This document shows, piece after piece, positions 8,969-16,466 of a stretch of DNA of 25,537 bases. The stretch is from contig DASTOW010000113.1 in NCBI GenBank assembly GCA_035762425.1, positions 1 through 25,537 on the forward strand, in the 5' to 3' direction. How positions within the stretch are numbered: the stretch's first letter is position 1; each line of letters begins with the position of its first letter. The position numbers were made by a program, and so were the translations under genes. The stretch comes from AWTP1-13 sp035762425 (GTDB taxonomy: Bacteria > Pseudomonadota > Alphaproteobacteria > Rhizobiales > Hyphomicrobiaceae). A model generated the notes under the pieces. It was not told the origin of the DNA. It did no database searches and was given only the letters and a program-made list of their open reading frames with translations.

Positions 8969-10108
8969 TCAGCTACCGCCGTTGCGTCGGCGGTTCTCGT
9001 AAAGGCACATGAAGCGCGGGGCCATCGCCCGCAGGCGCTCGTCGTCGATGCGGCCCGAGCGGCAGATATAGCTCATGGCGAGATCGAACGGCTCGAGCTG
9101 CATGTGCTCGGGAAAGCTTTCGTACCAGAGCGCCGAGGTCTGCGATGCACCTACCAGCTTTCGCACGATCGGCCGACGGGTCGCTTCATAGCGCGCCAGC
9201 GCCGCAGGCAGGTCGCCAGGCGCGTCCTCCAGGGCCTTAGCAAGCGCGAGCGCGTCCTCAAGCGCCAGCCGCGTGCCCGACCCGATCGAGTAGTGAGCGG
9301 TGTGCAAGGCATCGCCCAGCAGCACCATGTTGCGAAACGACCAGCGCTCGTTCCAGATCCACGGGAAGCTGCGCCAGTTCGACCGGTTGGAGATGAGCGG
9401 ATGGCCCTGCAGGGTATCGGCGAACACCTGCTGGCACAGCGCCCGCGTATCCTCTTCGGTCCTGGTGTCGAAGCCGGCGCGCGTCCATGTGGCCGGGTCG
9501 CACTCGACAATGAAGGTGCTCATGGCCGGCCCATAGCGATAGTGATGCGCGTTGAAGGTGCCGAGGTCGCACGCCACGAAGGTCTGTGTCAGCGTCTCGA
9601 AGGGCCTGGTCGTGCCGTACCAGATGAATTTGCCGGCCAGATGCGAGAGGGTCGACCCGAAGTCCGCCTCGAAGGTCCGGCGCACGAGCGAGTTCACCCC
9701 GTCGGCAGCCACGATCAGGTCGTAGCCGTCGAGTTCATCGACCGAGCGCACGACCCTGTCGAAGGCGCAGGTCACACCTGCCGCGCGCGTCCGCTGCTGC
9801 AGGAGTTGCAGCAGCTCCAAGCGGCCGATGGCCGAGAAGCCGACGCCGTCGATCGGGATCGCCTGGCCGCGATGCACGATTGTAATGTCGCGCCAGGCCT
9901 GCATACGGGGCGAGATCAGATCGACGGTCTCTGGGTCGTCCTCGCGCAGGAACTCGAGCGCCCGGTCGGAGAAGACGACACCAAAGCCCCAGGTGGCGCC
10001 GGCTGGGTTCTGCTCGAACAGATGCACCTCGTCGCGCGGATGCCTACTCTTCCTCAGGTAGGAAAAGTAGAGCCCCGCCGGGCCACCGCCGATCACTGCC
10101 AGGCGCAA
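8969..10108 (-). CDS. Salicylyl-CoA 5-hydroxylase-like FAD monooxygenase
   Basis: 379 aa from TTG 10108, chosen because AGGGGA lies 6 nt upstream and the protein then begins directly with the dinucleotide-binding fold. An upstream in-frame extension to 10225 is not conserved in character. The GxGxxG motif GGGPAG is at residues 7-12, the DG motif ADGVNS at about 135-140, and the FAD-ribose motif GDALHTAHYSIGSG at about 265-278. The phrase GFGVVFSDRALEFLREDDPE and the overall layout match salicylyl-CoA 5-hydroxylases and the N-terminal half of 2-aminobenzoyl-CoA monooxygenase/reductase. The C-terminal old-yellow-enzyme half of the latter is absent, so simple hydroxylation is more likely. It precedes and is probably co-transcribed with the aryl-CoA ligase. 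A gentisyl-CoA route is inferred; no thioesterase or ring-cleavage gene is in the window. Confidence 0.85.
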   Translation of the reverse strand: MRLAVIGGGPAGLYFSYLRKSRHPRDEVHLFEQNPAGATWGFGVVFSDRALEFLREDDPETVDLISPRMQAWRDITIVHRGQAIPIDGVGFSAIGRLELLQLLQQRTRAAGVTCAFDRVVRSVDELDGYDLIVAADGVNSLVRRTFEADFGSTLSHLAGKFIWYGTTRPFETLTQTFVACDLGTFNAHHYRYGPAMSTFIVECDPATWTRAGFDTRTEEDTRALCQQVFADTLQGHPLISNRSNWRSFPWIWNERWSFRNMVLLGDALHTAHYSIGSGTRLALEDALALAKALEDAPGDLPAALARYEATRRPIVRKLVGASQTSALWYESFPEHMQLEPFDLAMSYICRSGRIDDERLRAMAPRFMCLYENRRRNGGS

Positions 10109-10118
10109 GACCGTTCCC

Positions 10119-10143
10119 CTGTGCACAGCGGGCGACTGCCCGC
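10119..10143. promoter_or_regulatory. Palindromes in the leader of the hydroxylase operon
   Basis: A perfect 10-bp palindrome, CTGTGCACAG (10119-10128), abuts a hairpin GCGGGC-GACT-GCCCGC (10128-10143), just upstream of the ribosome site of the TTG-started hydroxylase. The position would suit an operator or a translational control hairpin. No regulator gene is adjacent. This is inference from symmetry only. Confidence 0.3.
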
Positions 10144-10688
10144 CCATCGTTGTGCAGATAAGGAGCGATGCGGACCTGGAGTCAATCCGCGCCGTCGCGT
10201 TGCCTGCCCAGGGTTCCCCCCGCAAGACCGAAGCGGTTGCAGCTTAGTGGATTTTTCGCAAGCGGATCGGGGCAATCGAGGCCCGGGTGTCCCCCGCAGG
10301 ATCCGGGTCGCCGCCGAACTCGTCGCCTGGCTTTACCCTGACGATGCTCAGTGCGGCCTCACGCGTTGCCGCGAACGCCGGCGTCCGCCACGGCCGACGC
10401 AACGCCGCTTCTTTGATGGGCGGGGTCAACGGCGAGACTGTGGAGCACGCCGGCTATCGTCGGCACGCATTCGCACCCCCACCGACCCCAGGATTGCCAT
10501 CGACCGCCGCCAGGCACTTTGCTTGATCCACCAGCCGTGCGCATAGAGCACCTTGAACACATAGTCCGGCTTCCACCCCGTAGGGACAGTGCGAGGATCT
10601 GGTGTTTCTCGGCCGGTGCGAACGGCCTGATGCAATGGGTCATGTGTGGGTGGGTAGCTTGGCCCTCGTCTCGAATTGAGAACGCGCG
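10144..10688. other. Intergenic region, no gene supported
   Basis: About 545 bp between the hydroxylase leader and the end of the RmlA gene. Short open frames exist on both strands without ribosome sites. One minus-strand frame around 10370-10430 reads LAVDPAHQRSG, which resembles the acetyl-CoA-binding motif of GNAT acetyltransferases, but nothing flanking it fits that fold. It may be a decayed fragment or chance. Confidence 0.35.
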
Positions 10689-11567
10689 CTACTCCGCCTG
10701 CTCCTCGCTGGCGATGTCGGCGAGATACTGGCCGTAGGCGGAGGAGCCGAGCCCGCGCGCCAGGCAGGCCAGCTGCTTGCGGTCGATGAAGCCCTTCCGG
10801 TAGGCAACTTCCTCGGGGCAGGCGATCTTGGTGCCCTGCCGCTTCTCCAGCGCGCGCACGAAGTCGGAGGCCTCGGAGAGACTGTCTGGTGTGCCGGTGT
10901 CGAGCCAAGCGTAACCGCGCCCCAGCTTCTCCACCTGCAGTTCGCCCATTTCCAGATAGACCCGATTGAGATCCGTGATCTCCAGCTCGCCGCGCGGCGA
11001 CGGCTTGAGGCTGCGGGCAATGTCGGGAGCGCGATGGTCGTAGAAATATAGGCCGGTGACGGCCCAGCGCGATTTGGGTGTCTCCGGCTTCTCCTCGATC
11101 GACATGGCCCGGCCTTGGGCATCGAACTGCACCACGCCGTAGCGCTCGGGGTCCCTGACGAGGTAGGCGAACAGCGTGGCACCCGAGCGCCGCGTCGACG
11201 CGTTGGACAGCACCTCGGTCAGTCCGTGGCCGAAAAAGATGTTGTCGCCCAGGACCAGAGCCGAAGGTCCCTGGCCGACATGCCCGGCGCCGATGATGTA
11301 GGCCTGCGCGAGACCCTCCGGCTTGGGCTGGACGGCATAGGTGAGGTCGAGGCCCCAGCGTTCGCCGGTGCCTAGCAGCACGCGAAACCTATCGAGGTCC
11401 TCGGGCGTGGAGATGATCAGTGTCTGACGGATGCCGGCCAGCATCAAGGTGGTCAGCGCATAGTAGATCATCGGCTTGTCGTAGATCGGCAATAACTGCT
11501 TGGAGACGACCTGTGTCATCGGATGCAGCCGCGTGCCCTTGCCCCCTGCGAGGATGATGCCTTTCAT
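10689..11567 (-). CDS. rmlA (rfbA): Glucose-1-phosphate thymidylyltransferase
   Basis: 292 aa, the usual RmlA length. ATG 11567 has AGCAGGA at suitable spacing and starts the canonical MKGIILAGGKGTRL nucleotide-binding motif (G8-L14). Other family blocks are SKQLLPIYDKPMIYY, LGDNIFFG (Asp108, magnesium ligand), EEKPETPKS and EITDLNRVYL. It makes dTDP-glucose from dTTP and glucose-1-phosphate, the first step toward dTDP-rhamnose and other deoxysugars for surface polysaccharide. The usual partners rmlB, rmlC and rmlD are not adjacent, so this copy stands alone. It is divergent from the SNase-like gene. The C-terminal about 12 residues end in an acidic tail. Confidence 0.95.
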   Translation of the reverse strand: MKGIILAGGKGTRLHPMTQVVSKQLLPIYDKPMIYYALTTLMLAGIRQTLIISTPEDLDRFRVLLGTGERWGLDLTYAVQPKPEGLAQAYIIGAGHVGQGPSALVLGDNIFFGHGLTEVLSNASTRRSGATLFAYLVRDPERYGVVQFDAQGRAMSIEEKPETPKSRWAVTGLYFYDHRAPDIARSLKPSPRGELEITDLNRVYLEMGELQVEKLGRGYAWLDTGTPDSLSEASDFVRALEKRQGTKIACPEEVAYRKGFIDRKQLACLARGLGSSAYGQYLADIASEEQAE

Positions 11568-11858
11568 CGAGGTTCCTGCTCCCGTACGCCTTGTCCCGTT
11601 GCATACTGCATACTGCAACTGCTGCGCGAAGAGCTACCTTGAGCTTGGGAGCATCGCGGCGCCGTTTGCCTCACCGGCGCAGCCGCAACGCAAATGCCGC
11701 CAAACTGCGGCCGGCGCGCAACTGTGCACTGCACCCTGCGGGCAATTGCCTTCCGGGCTCCTGGTGGCGTCCCATCGCTGCCATGATTCGTACGCAGCCT
11801 CCCGCCCCATGGCGCGGCGCGTCCTTAACAATGTGCTTAGAGCGGGAGCGCGGCAGGA

Positions 11859-13130
11859 ATGTTCGGATGGCGAAAGAAGCCCGAGGATTTCGAGTGGCAC
11901 CGGTACGTCCGCACCACCATCAAGGTGCGACGTGAGAACCGCCGCCGGCGCATCGAGGATGCCAAGCACGCCGCCGCCGAACAGGTGCATGCGGCCGGCG
12001 CAGCCCTGGCGGCCGGGTCGAAGGCTGCGGGTGCAGCAGCGCTGGATGGTGCACGCGTGGGCCTTGGTGTGGCAGGAATGGCTGCGCAAAGCGCCGGCAA
12101 CTCGCTGATGGCCGCAGGCGTGGCGCTGCTGCAGAGGCTATGGGCCGCGATGCAGGTGCTCATTGCAAAGCTCGGCGTCGCGTTACGCCCGCTCACAGCG
12201 GTGCTCGAGCGCCCGAACGTCGGTGGGCCGCTGGCGCTGGTGGGGGCCATCGCGCTGGGATCCGGGATCGGCCGCGTGCGCAGCATGGGCGTGGACGGGG
12301 AGACATTGGTCGCGCTCGGCATCGGGCTCGTTCTGTTCGTGGCTGCCTGGCCGATGCTGTCGCATATGACCGGGTTCAATGTGCCGCGCTTTCCCGCCCT
12401 CGGCGGAATAGTCCCGCGCCTGGCCGTCGCCTCGCTCGCCGTGGTCGTGGTGGCAGGCGTGGCCTGGTTCGTTGGCCAAGGCGCAAGCGAGCGGGCCAGC
12501 CTCGGCTGGCTGCCGTCGTTCAGCGGCGCCAAGCCCATTGAAGGACGCGCGCAGGCCCTGACAGGCGACACGCTGCGCATCGGCACCACCACCATCAGGC
12601 TCGCCGGCATCGAGGCGCCGGAGGCCGAGCAGCGCTGCGGGCAGGGCGGACGGCAAGCGAAGTGCGGCGCCACCGCGCAGCAGGCCCTGTCCCGCGCGGT
12701 TGGCAGCCAGCGCATCCGCTGTATGCCGGAGGGCACCGATAACGCCGGCTTGACCCTTGCCTATTGCACGGCAGGCGACACCGACATCAATGGTGAACTG
12801 GTCCGCAAGGGTCACGTGTTCGCCGAGCAAAGCTTGTTCGCCCGCTACGCGTCGCAGGAGCGGGAAGCCAGGAGCGGCAAGGTGGGACTGTGGGTCGGCG
12901 GGGAGGCGGAACGGCCATCGGCATACCGCGCCAAGGTGTGGGAGGAGGCCAAGCGTCGCGCTCCGGACGGATGCCCGATCAAAGGGCTGGTGCGGGACGG
13001 CGACCGCATCTACCTGCTGCCCGGCGCGCCAGATTACGAACGCGGCCGGGTGCAGACCTCGCGCGGCGGCCGCTGGTTCTGCTCCGAGCAGGATGCGCAA
13101 TCTGCAGGATTCAAAGCATCGCGCGGCTGA
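11859..13130 (+). CDS. Membrane-anchored SNase-like protein with C-terminal sunset-type domain
   Basis: 423 aa. Residues 1-110 are basic then alanine-rich helical. Hydrophobic segments lie near 122-137, 148-166 and 186-205, so the nuclease part is anchored in the membrane. The SNase/OB-fold domain is about 226-346. It retains the loop Asp (TGDTLR, 237), Arg247 and Glu255 (IRLAGIEAPE), which correspond to Arg35 and Glu43 of staphylococcal nuclease. The position equivalent to Arg87, normally DxYGR, reads DNAGL (294-298), so that arginine is replaced by Leu. The C-terminal part (CPIKGLVR to WFCSEQDAQSAGF, 372-418) matches the small Cys-containing sunset domain often fused to thermonucleases. Nuclease activity is therefore uncertain. 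A ribosome site GGGAG/AGGA precedes the start. Confidence 0.85.
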   Translation: MFGWRKKPEDFEWHRYVRTTIKVRRENRRRRIEDAKHAAAEQVHAAGAALAAGSKAAGAAALDGARVGLGVAGMAAQSAGNSLMAAGVALLQRLWAAMQVLIAKLGVALRPLTAVLERPNVGGPLALVGAIALGSGIGRVRSMGVDGETLVALGIGLVLFVAAWPMLSHMTGFNVPRFPALGGIVPRLAVASLAVVVVAGVAWFVGQGASERASLGWLPSFSGAKPIEGRAQALTGDTLRIGTTTIRLAGIEAPEAEQRCGQGGRQAKCGATAQQALSRAVGSQRIRCMPEGTDNAGLTLAYCTAGDTDINGELVRKGHVFAEQSLFARYASQEREARSGKVGLWVGGEAERPSAYRAKVWEEAKRRAPDGCPIKGLVRDGDRIYLLPGAPDYERGRVQTSRGGRWFCSEQDAQSAGFKASRG

Positions 13131-13154
13131 CCGGCAGCCTCGCGCTTTCGTACA

Positions 13155-13183
13155 TTGACACGATCCACAGCGCTCCCGACACT
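13155..13183 (+). promoter_or_regulatory. Possible sigma70-type promoter before the SDR gene
   Basis: A perfect TTGACA -35 (13155-13160) is followed after 17 nt by GACACT (13178-13183), a poor -10. The SDR start is 42 nt further. The good -35 and spacing are suggestive, but the weak -10 keeps this uncertain. Confidence 0.3.
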
Positions 13184-13224
13184 CGGGCCAAAGCATTGCA
13201 ACGGAAAAGCGCAAGGGGACACCC

Positions 13225-14025
13225 ATGGATTTGGAGCTCAAGGGCAAGGCTGCCATCGTCACGGGCGGCAGCCGCGGCATCGGCAAGGCGATCGGTCGCG
13301 AGTTCGCGAAGGAAGGCGCCAACGTCGCCCTGGTCGGACGCGATCTGGCCTCGTTGCAGGCCGCAGCGGGGGAGCTTGGGCGCGCCGGCGGTGGCCAGGT
13401 GAAGGGCTTCAAGTGCGACACCGGCGATGATGCGTCAGTGAAGAAGATGGTCGCCGACGTCGTGGCGGCCTTCGGGCGGGTCGACATCCTCGTCAATTGC
13501 GCTGCCAAGCCGAGCGGCCAGACCAAGCCGCCGTCGCTGGCCGAGCTAACCACCGAGGAATTCTGGGATCACCTGAACACCAAGGTGGTGGGCTACATGC
13601 GCACCGCCCGCGAGGTGGCGCCGCACATGATCGGCCAGAAATGGGGCCGCATCATCAACATCAGTGGGCTCGGCGCGCGCCATACCGGCACCACCGTCGG
13701 CAGCATCCGCAACGTCGGCGTGGCGGCATTGACCAAGAACCTCGCCGACGAGCTGGGGCCGAGCGGCATCTCGGTCGTATGCGTGCACCCGGGCCTGACG
13801 CGCACGGAGGCAACCCCCGGCGTGATCGAGCGTCGCTCCAAGGCGCAGGGCATCAGCCCCGCTGAGGTCGAGAAGCAGATGGCATCCGGCAATGTACTGA
13901 AGCGCATCATCACGGCCGAGGAGGTCGCCTATGTGTGCGCCTTCCTGGCCTCGCCCAAGGCGATAGCCATCAACGGGGACGCGGTCGCAGCGGGCGGCGG
14001 CGCCCCCGGCGGCATCTACTACTGA
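13225..14025 (+). CDS. SDR-family protein lacking the YxxxK catalytic motif
   Basis: 266 aa, classical SDR length, with AAGGGGA before ATG 13225. The Rossmann nucleotide motif TGGSRGIG (13-20) and the structural NCAAK (NAG-type, 91-95) are present, and Ser147 sits in the NISG strand. At the position of the catalytic Tyr-x-x-x-Lys the sequence reads GSIRN (159-163), followed by the usual helix AALTKNLADELG and the HPG loop (188-190). Both Tyr and Lys are thus missing. It may bind NAD(P) without classical hydride transfer, or use other residues. I recall similar Tyr-less SDRs as a recurring subgroup but know no assigned function. It is 37 nt before the glutathione peroxidase gene and probably co-transcribed with it. 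Confidence 0.88.
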   Translation: MDLELKGKAAIVTGGSRGIGKAIGREFAKEGANVALVGRDLASLQAAAGELGRAGGGQVKGFKCDTGDDASVKKMVADVVAAFGRVDILVNCAAKPSGQTKPPSLAELTTEEFWDHLNTKVVGYMRTAREVAPHMIGQKWGRIINISGLGARHTGTTVGSIRNVGVAALTKNLADELGPSGISVVCVHPGLTRTEATPGVIERRSKAQGISPAEVEKQMASGNVLKRIITAEEVAYVCAFLASPKAIAINGDAVAAGGGAPGGIYY

Positions 14026-14062
14026 CGAGGCAGCGGATCGATCGCCACGGCGGAGGCAGCGC

Positions 14063-14629
14063 ATGAGCAAATCGTTGGCACTGGTGGTCTTCGCCCTCGC
14101 GTCGGTGCTCGCCATGGCATCATCGCGCACCCACGCCGAGCCCGCCACCAGCGCCTTCGACCACGAGTTCGAGGCCATCGAGGGCGGCAAGCTGCCGCTG
14201 TCGAAATGGCGCGGCAGGGTGCTGCTGGTCGTCAACACCGCATCCTTCTGCGGCTTCACGCGCCAGTACGAGGGACTGCAAAAGCTTTGGGAGCGCTATG
14301 AAAACCGGGGCCTCGTCGTGCTCGGTGTGCCGAGCAACGACTTCGGCTGGCAGGAGCCGAAATCCGAAAGCGAGATCCTGAGCTTCTGCCAGGGCGCCTT
14401 CAATGTCACGTTTCCGCTCACCAACAAGCAGTCGGTCCGCGGATCTGGCGCGCACCCGTTCTATCGCTGGGCGCGTGAGGCTCTGGGGCCCAACGCCACG
14501 CCGCAGTGGAACTTTTACAAATATCTGGTGGGGCGGGACGGCAAGCTCATCGCTGGCTACGGGTCGACAGTTGAGCCGCTCTCGAGCCAGTTGATCTCTG
14601 CCATCGAGGCGGCTCTGGCGAAACGCTGA
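14063..14629 (+). CDS. Exported glutathione peroxidase family protein
   Basis: 188 aa with CGGAGG before ATG 14063. Residues 1-25 form a signal peptide (cleavage near THA-EP), so the enzyme acts in the periplasm. The thioredoxin-fold peroxidase domain has catalytic Cys63 in NTASFCGFTRQYEGL, Gln97 in FGWQEP and Trp149-Asn150 in WNFYKYLV, the usual peroxidase triad or tetrad. Cys109 in FCQGAFNVTFPL sits where the resolving cysteine of thioredoxin-dependent members is found. It reduces hydrogen or lipid peroxides. It follows the SDR gene and converges on the LysR gene with only 4 nt between stop codons. Confidence 0.92.
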   Translation: MSKSLALVVFALASVLAMASSRTHAEPATSAFDHEFEAIEGGKLPLSKWRGRVLLVVNTASFCGFTRQYEGLQKLWERYENRGLVVLGVPSNDFGWQEPKSESEILSFCQGAFNVTFPLTNKQSVRGSGAHPFYRWAREALGPNATPQWNFYKYLVGRDGKLIAGYGSTVEPLSSQLISAIEAALAKR

Positions 14630-14633
14630 CTGC

Positions 14634-15539
14634 CTATGGCCGCCCTGCGCTGTTGCGCAACGTCAGCAACGCATCGTGCACGATAGTTTGCGCCTTGCTC
14701 AGGCGCTTGTCGCGCCGCTTCACCAATGCAAGCTCGCGCATCAGCGGCGGATCGAGGCCACGCAGGATGGCGCGGCCGGCAAGCAGGGGATCGTTGGCGC
14801 GCTCGATCGGCAGCACGGCCGCGCCGAGGCCAGCCGCCACCAGCGCCTTGATCGCCTCGCTATTGCCGAGTTCTAGGATCGGCTTGGGGCTGACGCCGGC
14901 CGCAGCAAACCAAGCAAGCGTCAGACGATGCATTCGGCTCTGCGGTTCGTTGAAGATCAGAGGGTGGTTTGCAAGCAGCACCGGCGTGACTGCGTGCGGC
15001 ACGTGGCCCGCCAGTGTGGGCAACACCGCCATCATTGGGTCGGAGCGGATGTGCGCAACCTTGAGAGCGGCCGACGCCTGCACAGGAAGCGTCACCAGGC
15101 CAAGATCGAGCTCGTTGCTCACGACCTTTGCGACGATGGCATCGGTGCTGCCGATGTCGATCGCGATCTCGATGCGCGGATGGGTGAGGCGCACTGCACC
15201 CAGCACCGAGGGCAGCAGATAGACGCACACGGCCGTCGCCGTCCCGATGCGCACGCGGCCGACCGAGGCGTCGTCGTGCCGCCGGGCAGCGGCAGCGATT
15301 GACTGGGCCTCCTCCAGCAGGCGACGCGCTCGCATCAGCACGTCCGCAACGGCCGCCGTGGCGTGCGCCCGCTTGCCGAGGCGCTCGATGAGCGGCACGC
15401 CTAATCTGCTCTCAAGCTCTTTGACCTGCTGACTGACCGCAGGCTGCGAAAGATTGAGCTTGCGCGCGGCCGCCGAGAAGCTGCCCAGATCGATCACGGT
15501 CAGCAAGGTATCGAGCTGATCGAGGTTGAGATGGCGCAC
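14634..15539 (-). CDS. LysR-family transcriptional regulator
   Basis: 301 aa from GTG 15539 (GAGGTG 7 nt upstream). The N-terminal winged helix is at about 3-62, with the typical FSAAARKLNLSQPAVSQQVKELESRLGVPLIER signature spread over about 20-52. A linker helix follows, then the periplasmic-binding-protein-like effector domain (about 90-295). Effector is unknown. The gene is divergent from a 51-codon ORF across a 73-bp gap that holds a perfect palindrome. Its own -10 element lies inside this palindrome, which fits autoregulation of the LysR type. On the other side it converges on the peroxidase gene. Confidence 0.92.
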   Translation of the reverse strand: MRHLNLDQLDTLLTVIDLGSFSAAARKLNLSQPAVSQQVKELESRLGVPLIERLGKRAHATAAVADVLMRARRLLEEAQSIAAAARRHDDASVGRVRIGTATAVCVYLLPSVLGAVRLTHPRIEIAIDIGSTDAIVAKVVSNELDLGLVTLPVQASAALKVAHIRSDPMMAVLPTLAGHVPHAVTPVLLANHPLIFNEPQSRMHRLTLAWFAAAGVSPKPILELGNSEAIKALVAAGLGAAVLPIERANDPLLAGRAILRGLDPPLMRELALVKRRDKRLSKAQTIVHDALLTLRNSAGRP

Positions 15540-15560
15540 GCCAGCACCTCAAGAAATTGC

Positions 15561-15578
15561 TTATGATCCGCATCATAA
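15561..15578. promoter_or_regulatory. Perfect palindrome, candidate LysR operator
   Basis: TTATGAT-CCGC-ATCATAA is a perfect 7-4-7 inverted repeat in the 73-bp gap between the LysR start and the divergent small ORF. It contains the T-N11-A arrangement expected for LysR-type regulators. The sequence TATGAT, a good -10, occurs on both strands within it. Confidence 0.65.
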
Positions 15579-15599
15579 CAATCGATTTTTCTTATTCAA
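15572..15599 (-). promoter_or_regulatory. Predicted promoter of the LysR gene
   Basis: On the minus strand TTGAAT (15599-15594) and TATGAT (15577-15572) are separated by 16 nt, a good sigma70-type match in an otherwise GC-rich window. The -10 overlaps the palindrome at 15561-15578, so regulator binding would block it. The start codon is about 33 nt downstream of the -10. Confidence 0.6.
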
Positions 15600-15612
15600 G
15601 CCAGCTGCCATC

Positions 15613-15768
15613 ATGGTTCCGACACAGCCGACACCCTCAAAGCGCATGCCGCTCGACCACTACGCCCACCGGCCTTCGGCCGACATCGAGCGCATCGTTC
15701 GGCGCGCAATGATGCGCTGGTTGATCTGTCGTCTACTGCGCTGGCTGCGGCAGATGCGGCGTCGCTAA
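15613..15768 (+). CDS. Small cationic amphipathic protein (hypothetical)
   Basis: 51 aa from ATG 15613. No strong ribosome site is seen, and the frame is open upstream into the LysR gene. The C-terminal about 25 residues are very rich in arginine and tryptophan, of the form RRAMMRWLICRLLRWLRQMRRR, with an amphipathic spacing, so membrane or nucleic-acid binding is possible. High third-position GC from about codon 9 onward argues for real coding. Its position, divergent from LysR across an operator-like palindrome, makes it the natural LysR target. No family recognised. Confidence 0.45.
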   Translation: MVPTQPTPSKRMPLDHYAHRPSADIERIVRRAMMRWLICRLLRWLRQMRRR

Positions 15769-15791
15769 GACCGAGCGGGCCCGGGCCGCTC

Positions 15792-15820
15792 AAAAAAGCA
15801 GCGGGCCCATCCGGGCCCGC
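15792..15820 (-). terminator. Rho-independent terminator of the 81-aa gene
   Basis: On the minus strand, stem GCGGGCCC with loop GGAT pairs with GGGCCCGC (15820-15801) and is followed by TGC and six T (15797-15792). It lies 26 bp after the stop of the minus-strand gene at 15846. A second inverted repeat, GAGCGG/CCGCTC at 15773-15791, lies next to it and is close to the end of the plus-strand small ORF. Confidence 0.75.
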
Positions 15821-15845
15821 GCTTGCGACTTCCTGTGATCGAGCC

Positions 15846-16091
15846 TCAGGCGGCGTGGCCGATCGACGCGTCCTGGTTGCTCGCGGCCGAGCGATACAGC
15901 TCGGCGACACGGCGCTCTGCCGTCTTCAGATCAGGCGCTGTTCCTGTTGTGGCACAAGGATCGGTGTAATAGAGCCACTGATACCCCGATGAACCATCCG
16001 CCTTGAGCACGGAACCGATTGCCAAATGCGGTTCCGCCTCGATGAACAAATTCACCACTCCCGTGTGGGGACAACGCTTCCTGGACAGCAT
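15846..16091 (-). CDS. Conserved-looking small hypothetical protein
   Basis: 81 aa from ATG 16091, with AAGAGAGG 5 nt upstream. The frame continues open to 16277 but the upstream part has no ribosome site and a different character. Sequence elements are MLSRKRCPHTGVVNLF, HLAIGSVLKADGSSGYQWLYYTDPC and APDLKTAERRVAELYR. An aromatic WLYY strand, two or three cysteines and a C-terminal helix suggest a compact soluble fold. I recall similar short proteins in Hyphomicrobiales without assigned function. A good terminator follows the gene. Confidence 0.65.
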   Translation of the reverse strand: MLSRKRCPHTGVVNLFIEAEPHLAIGSVLKADGSSGYQWLYYTDPCATTGTAPDLKTAERRVAELYRSAASNQDASIGHAA

Positions 16092-16466
16092 TTTGGCCTC
16101 TCTTGCAGTACAGGTTCCAACACTTCCCCCTTCATTGCTGAATAGACTAATCCGAAAGTATGACCAATGCACGACCAGAATCCGACCGGTGGATAAACAT
16201 TGTGTGCAGTTCCCCCACCGGATTGAGGGAACCGGTCTGCGAATATTTTGCTGCACCGCGAGATAATCCTCGATCAACTTTTGGCCGACGCGAATCCTCT
16301 AGCCTCTAGTGTTCTTACTTTTGAGACATGTAGAGGAGCCGTTTGCGGCAATCCGGACGGGCATCATGCGCGGCGGTGCTGCGGCGGCGGAACCGCTTGC
16401 CGCACCGTCGGCAAGAGCCCATGTACGGTCCTCCCGCCGGAGGATGCTGAGCCCAAAGAGGTGCCT
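16092..16466. other. Divergent intergenic region, somewhat AT-richer
   Basis: 375 bp between the minus-strand 81-aa gene and the plus-strand exported protein. Base composition is more AT-rich than its surroundings around 16130-16280, as expected for promoters, but I cannot assign -10/-35 elements confidently. No recognisable coding sequence or strong palindrome. Confidence 0.4.

Noticed and set aside
10108..10225. N-terminal extension of the flavin monooxygenase
   Set aside because: Thirty-nine residues before the Rossmann motif are unlike the family, and the TTG at 10108 has a good ribosome site. The family normally starts a few residues before GxGxxG.
8285..10546. 753-codon open frame on the plus strand
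   Set aside because: It runs antisense to the aryl-CoA ligase and flavin monooxygenase genes, both of which have clear family motifs and ribosome sites. Long antisense frames are expected in GC-rich coding DNA, and the protein has no recognisable domain.
10359..10643. Short frame with a GNAT-like motif (LAVDPAHQRSG)
   Set aside because: The motif resembles the acetyl-CoA loop, but the remaining 80 residues do not fit a GNAT fold and there is no start signal. Treated as chance or an unrecognisable remnant.
12183..13553. 456-codon minus-strand frame opposite the SNase-like and SDR genes
   Set aside because: Spans two well-supported genes in antisense and has no recognisable domain.
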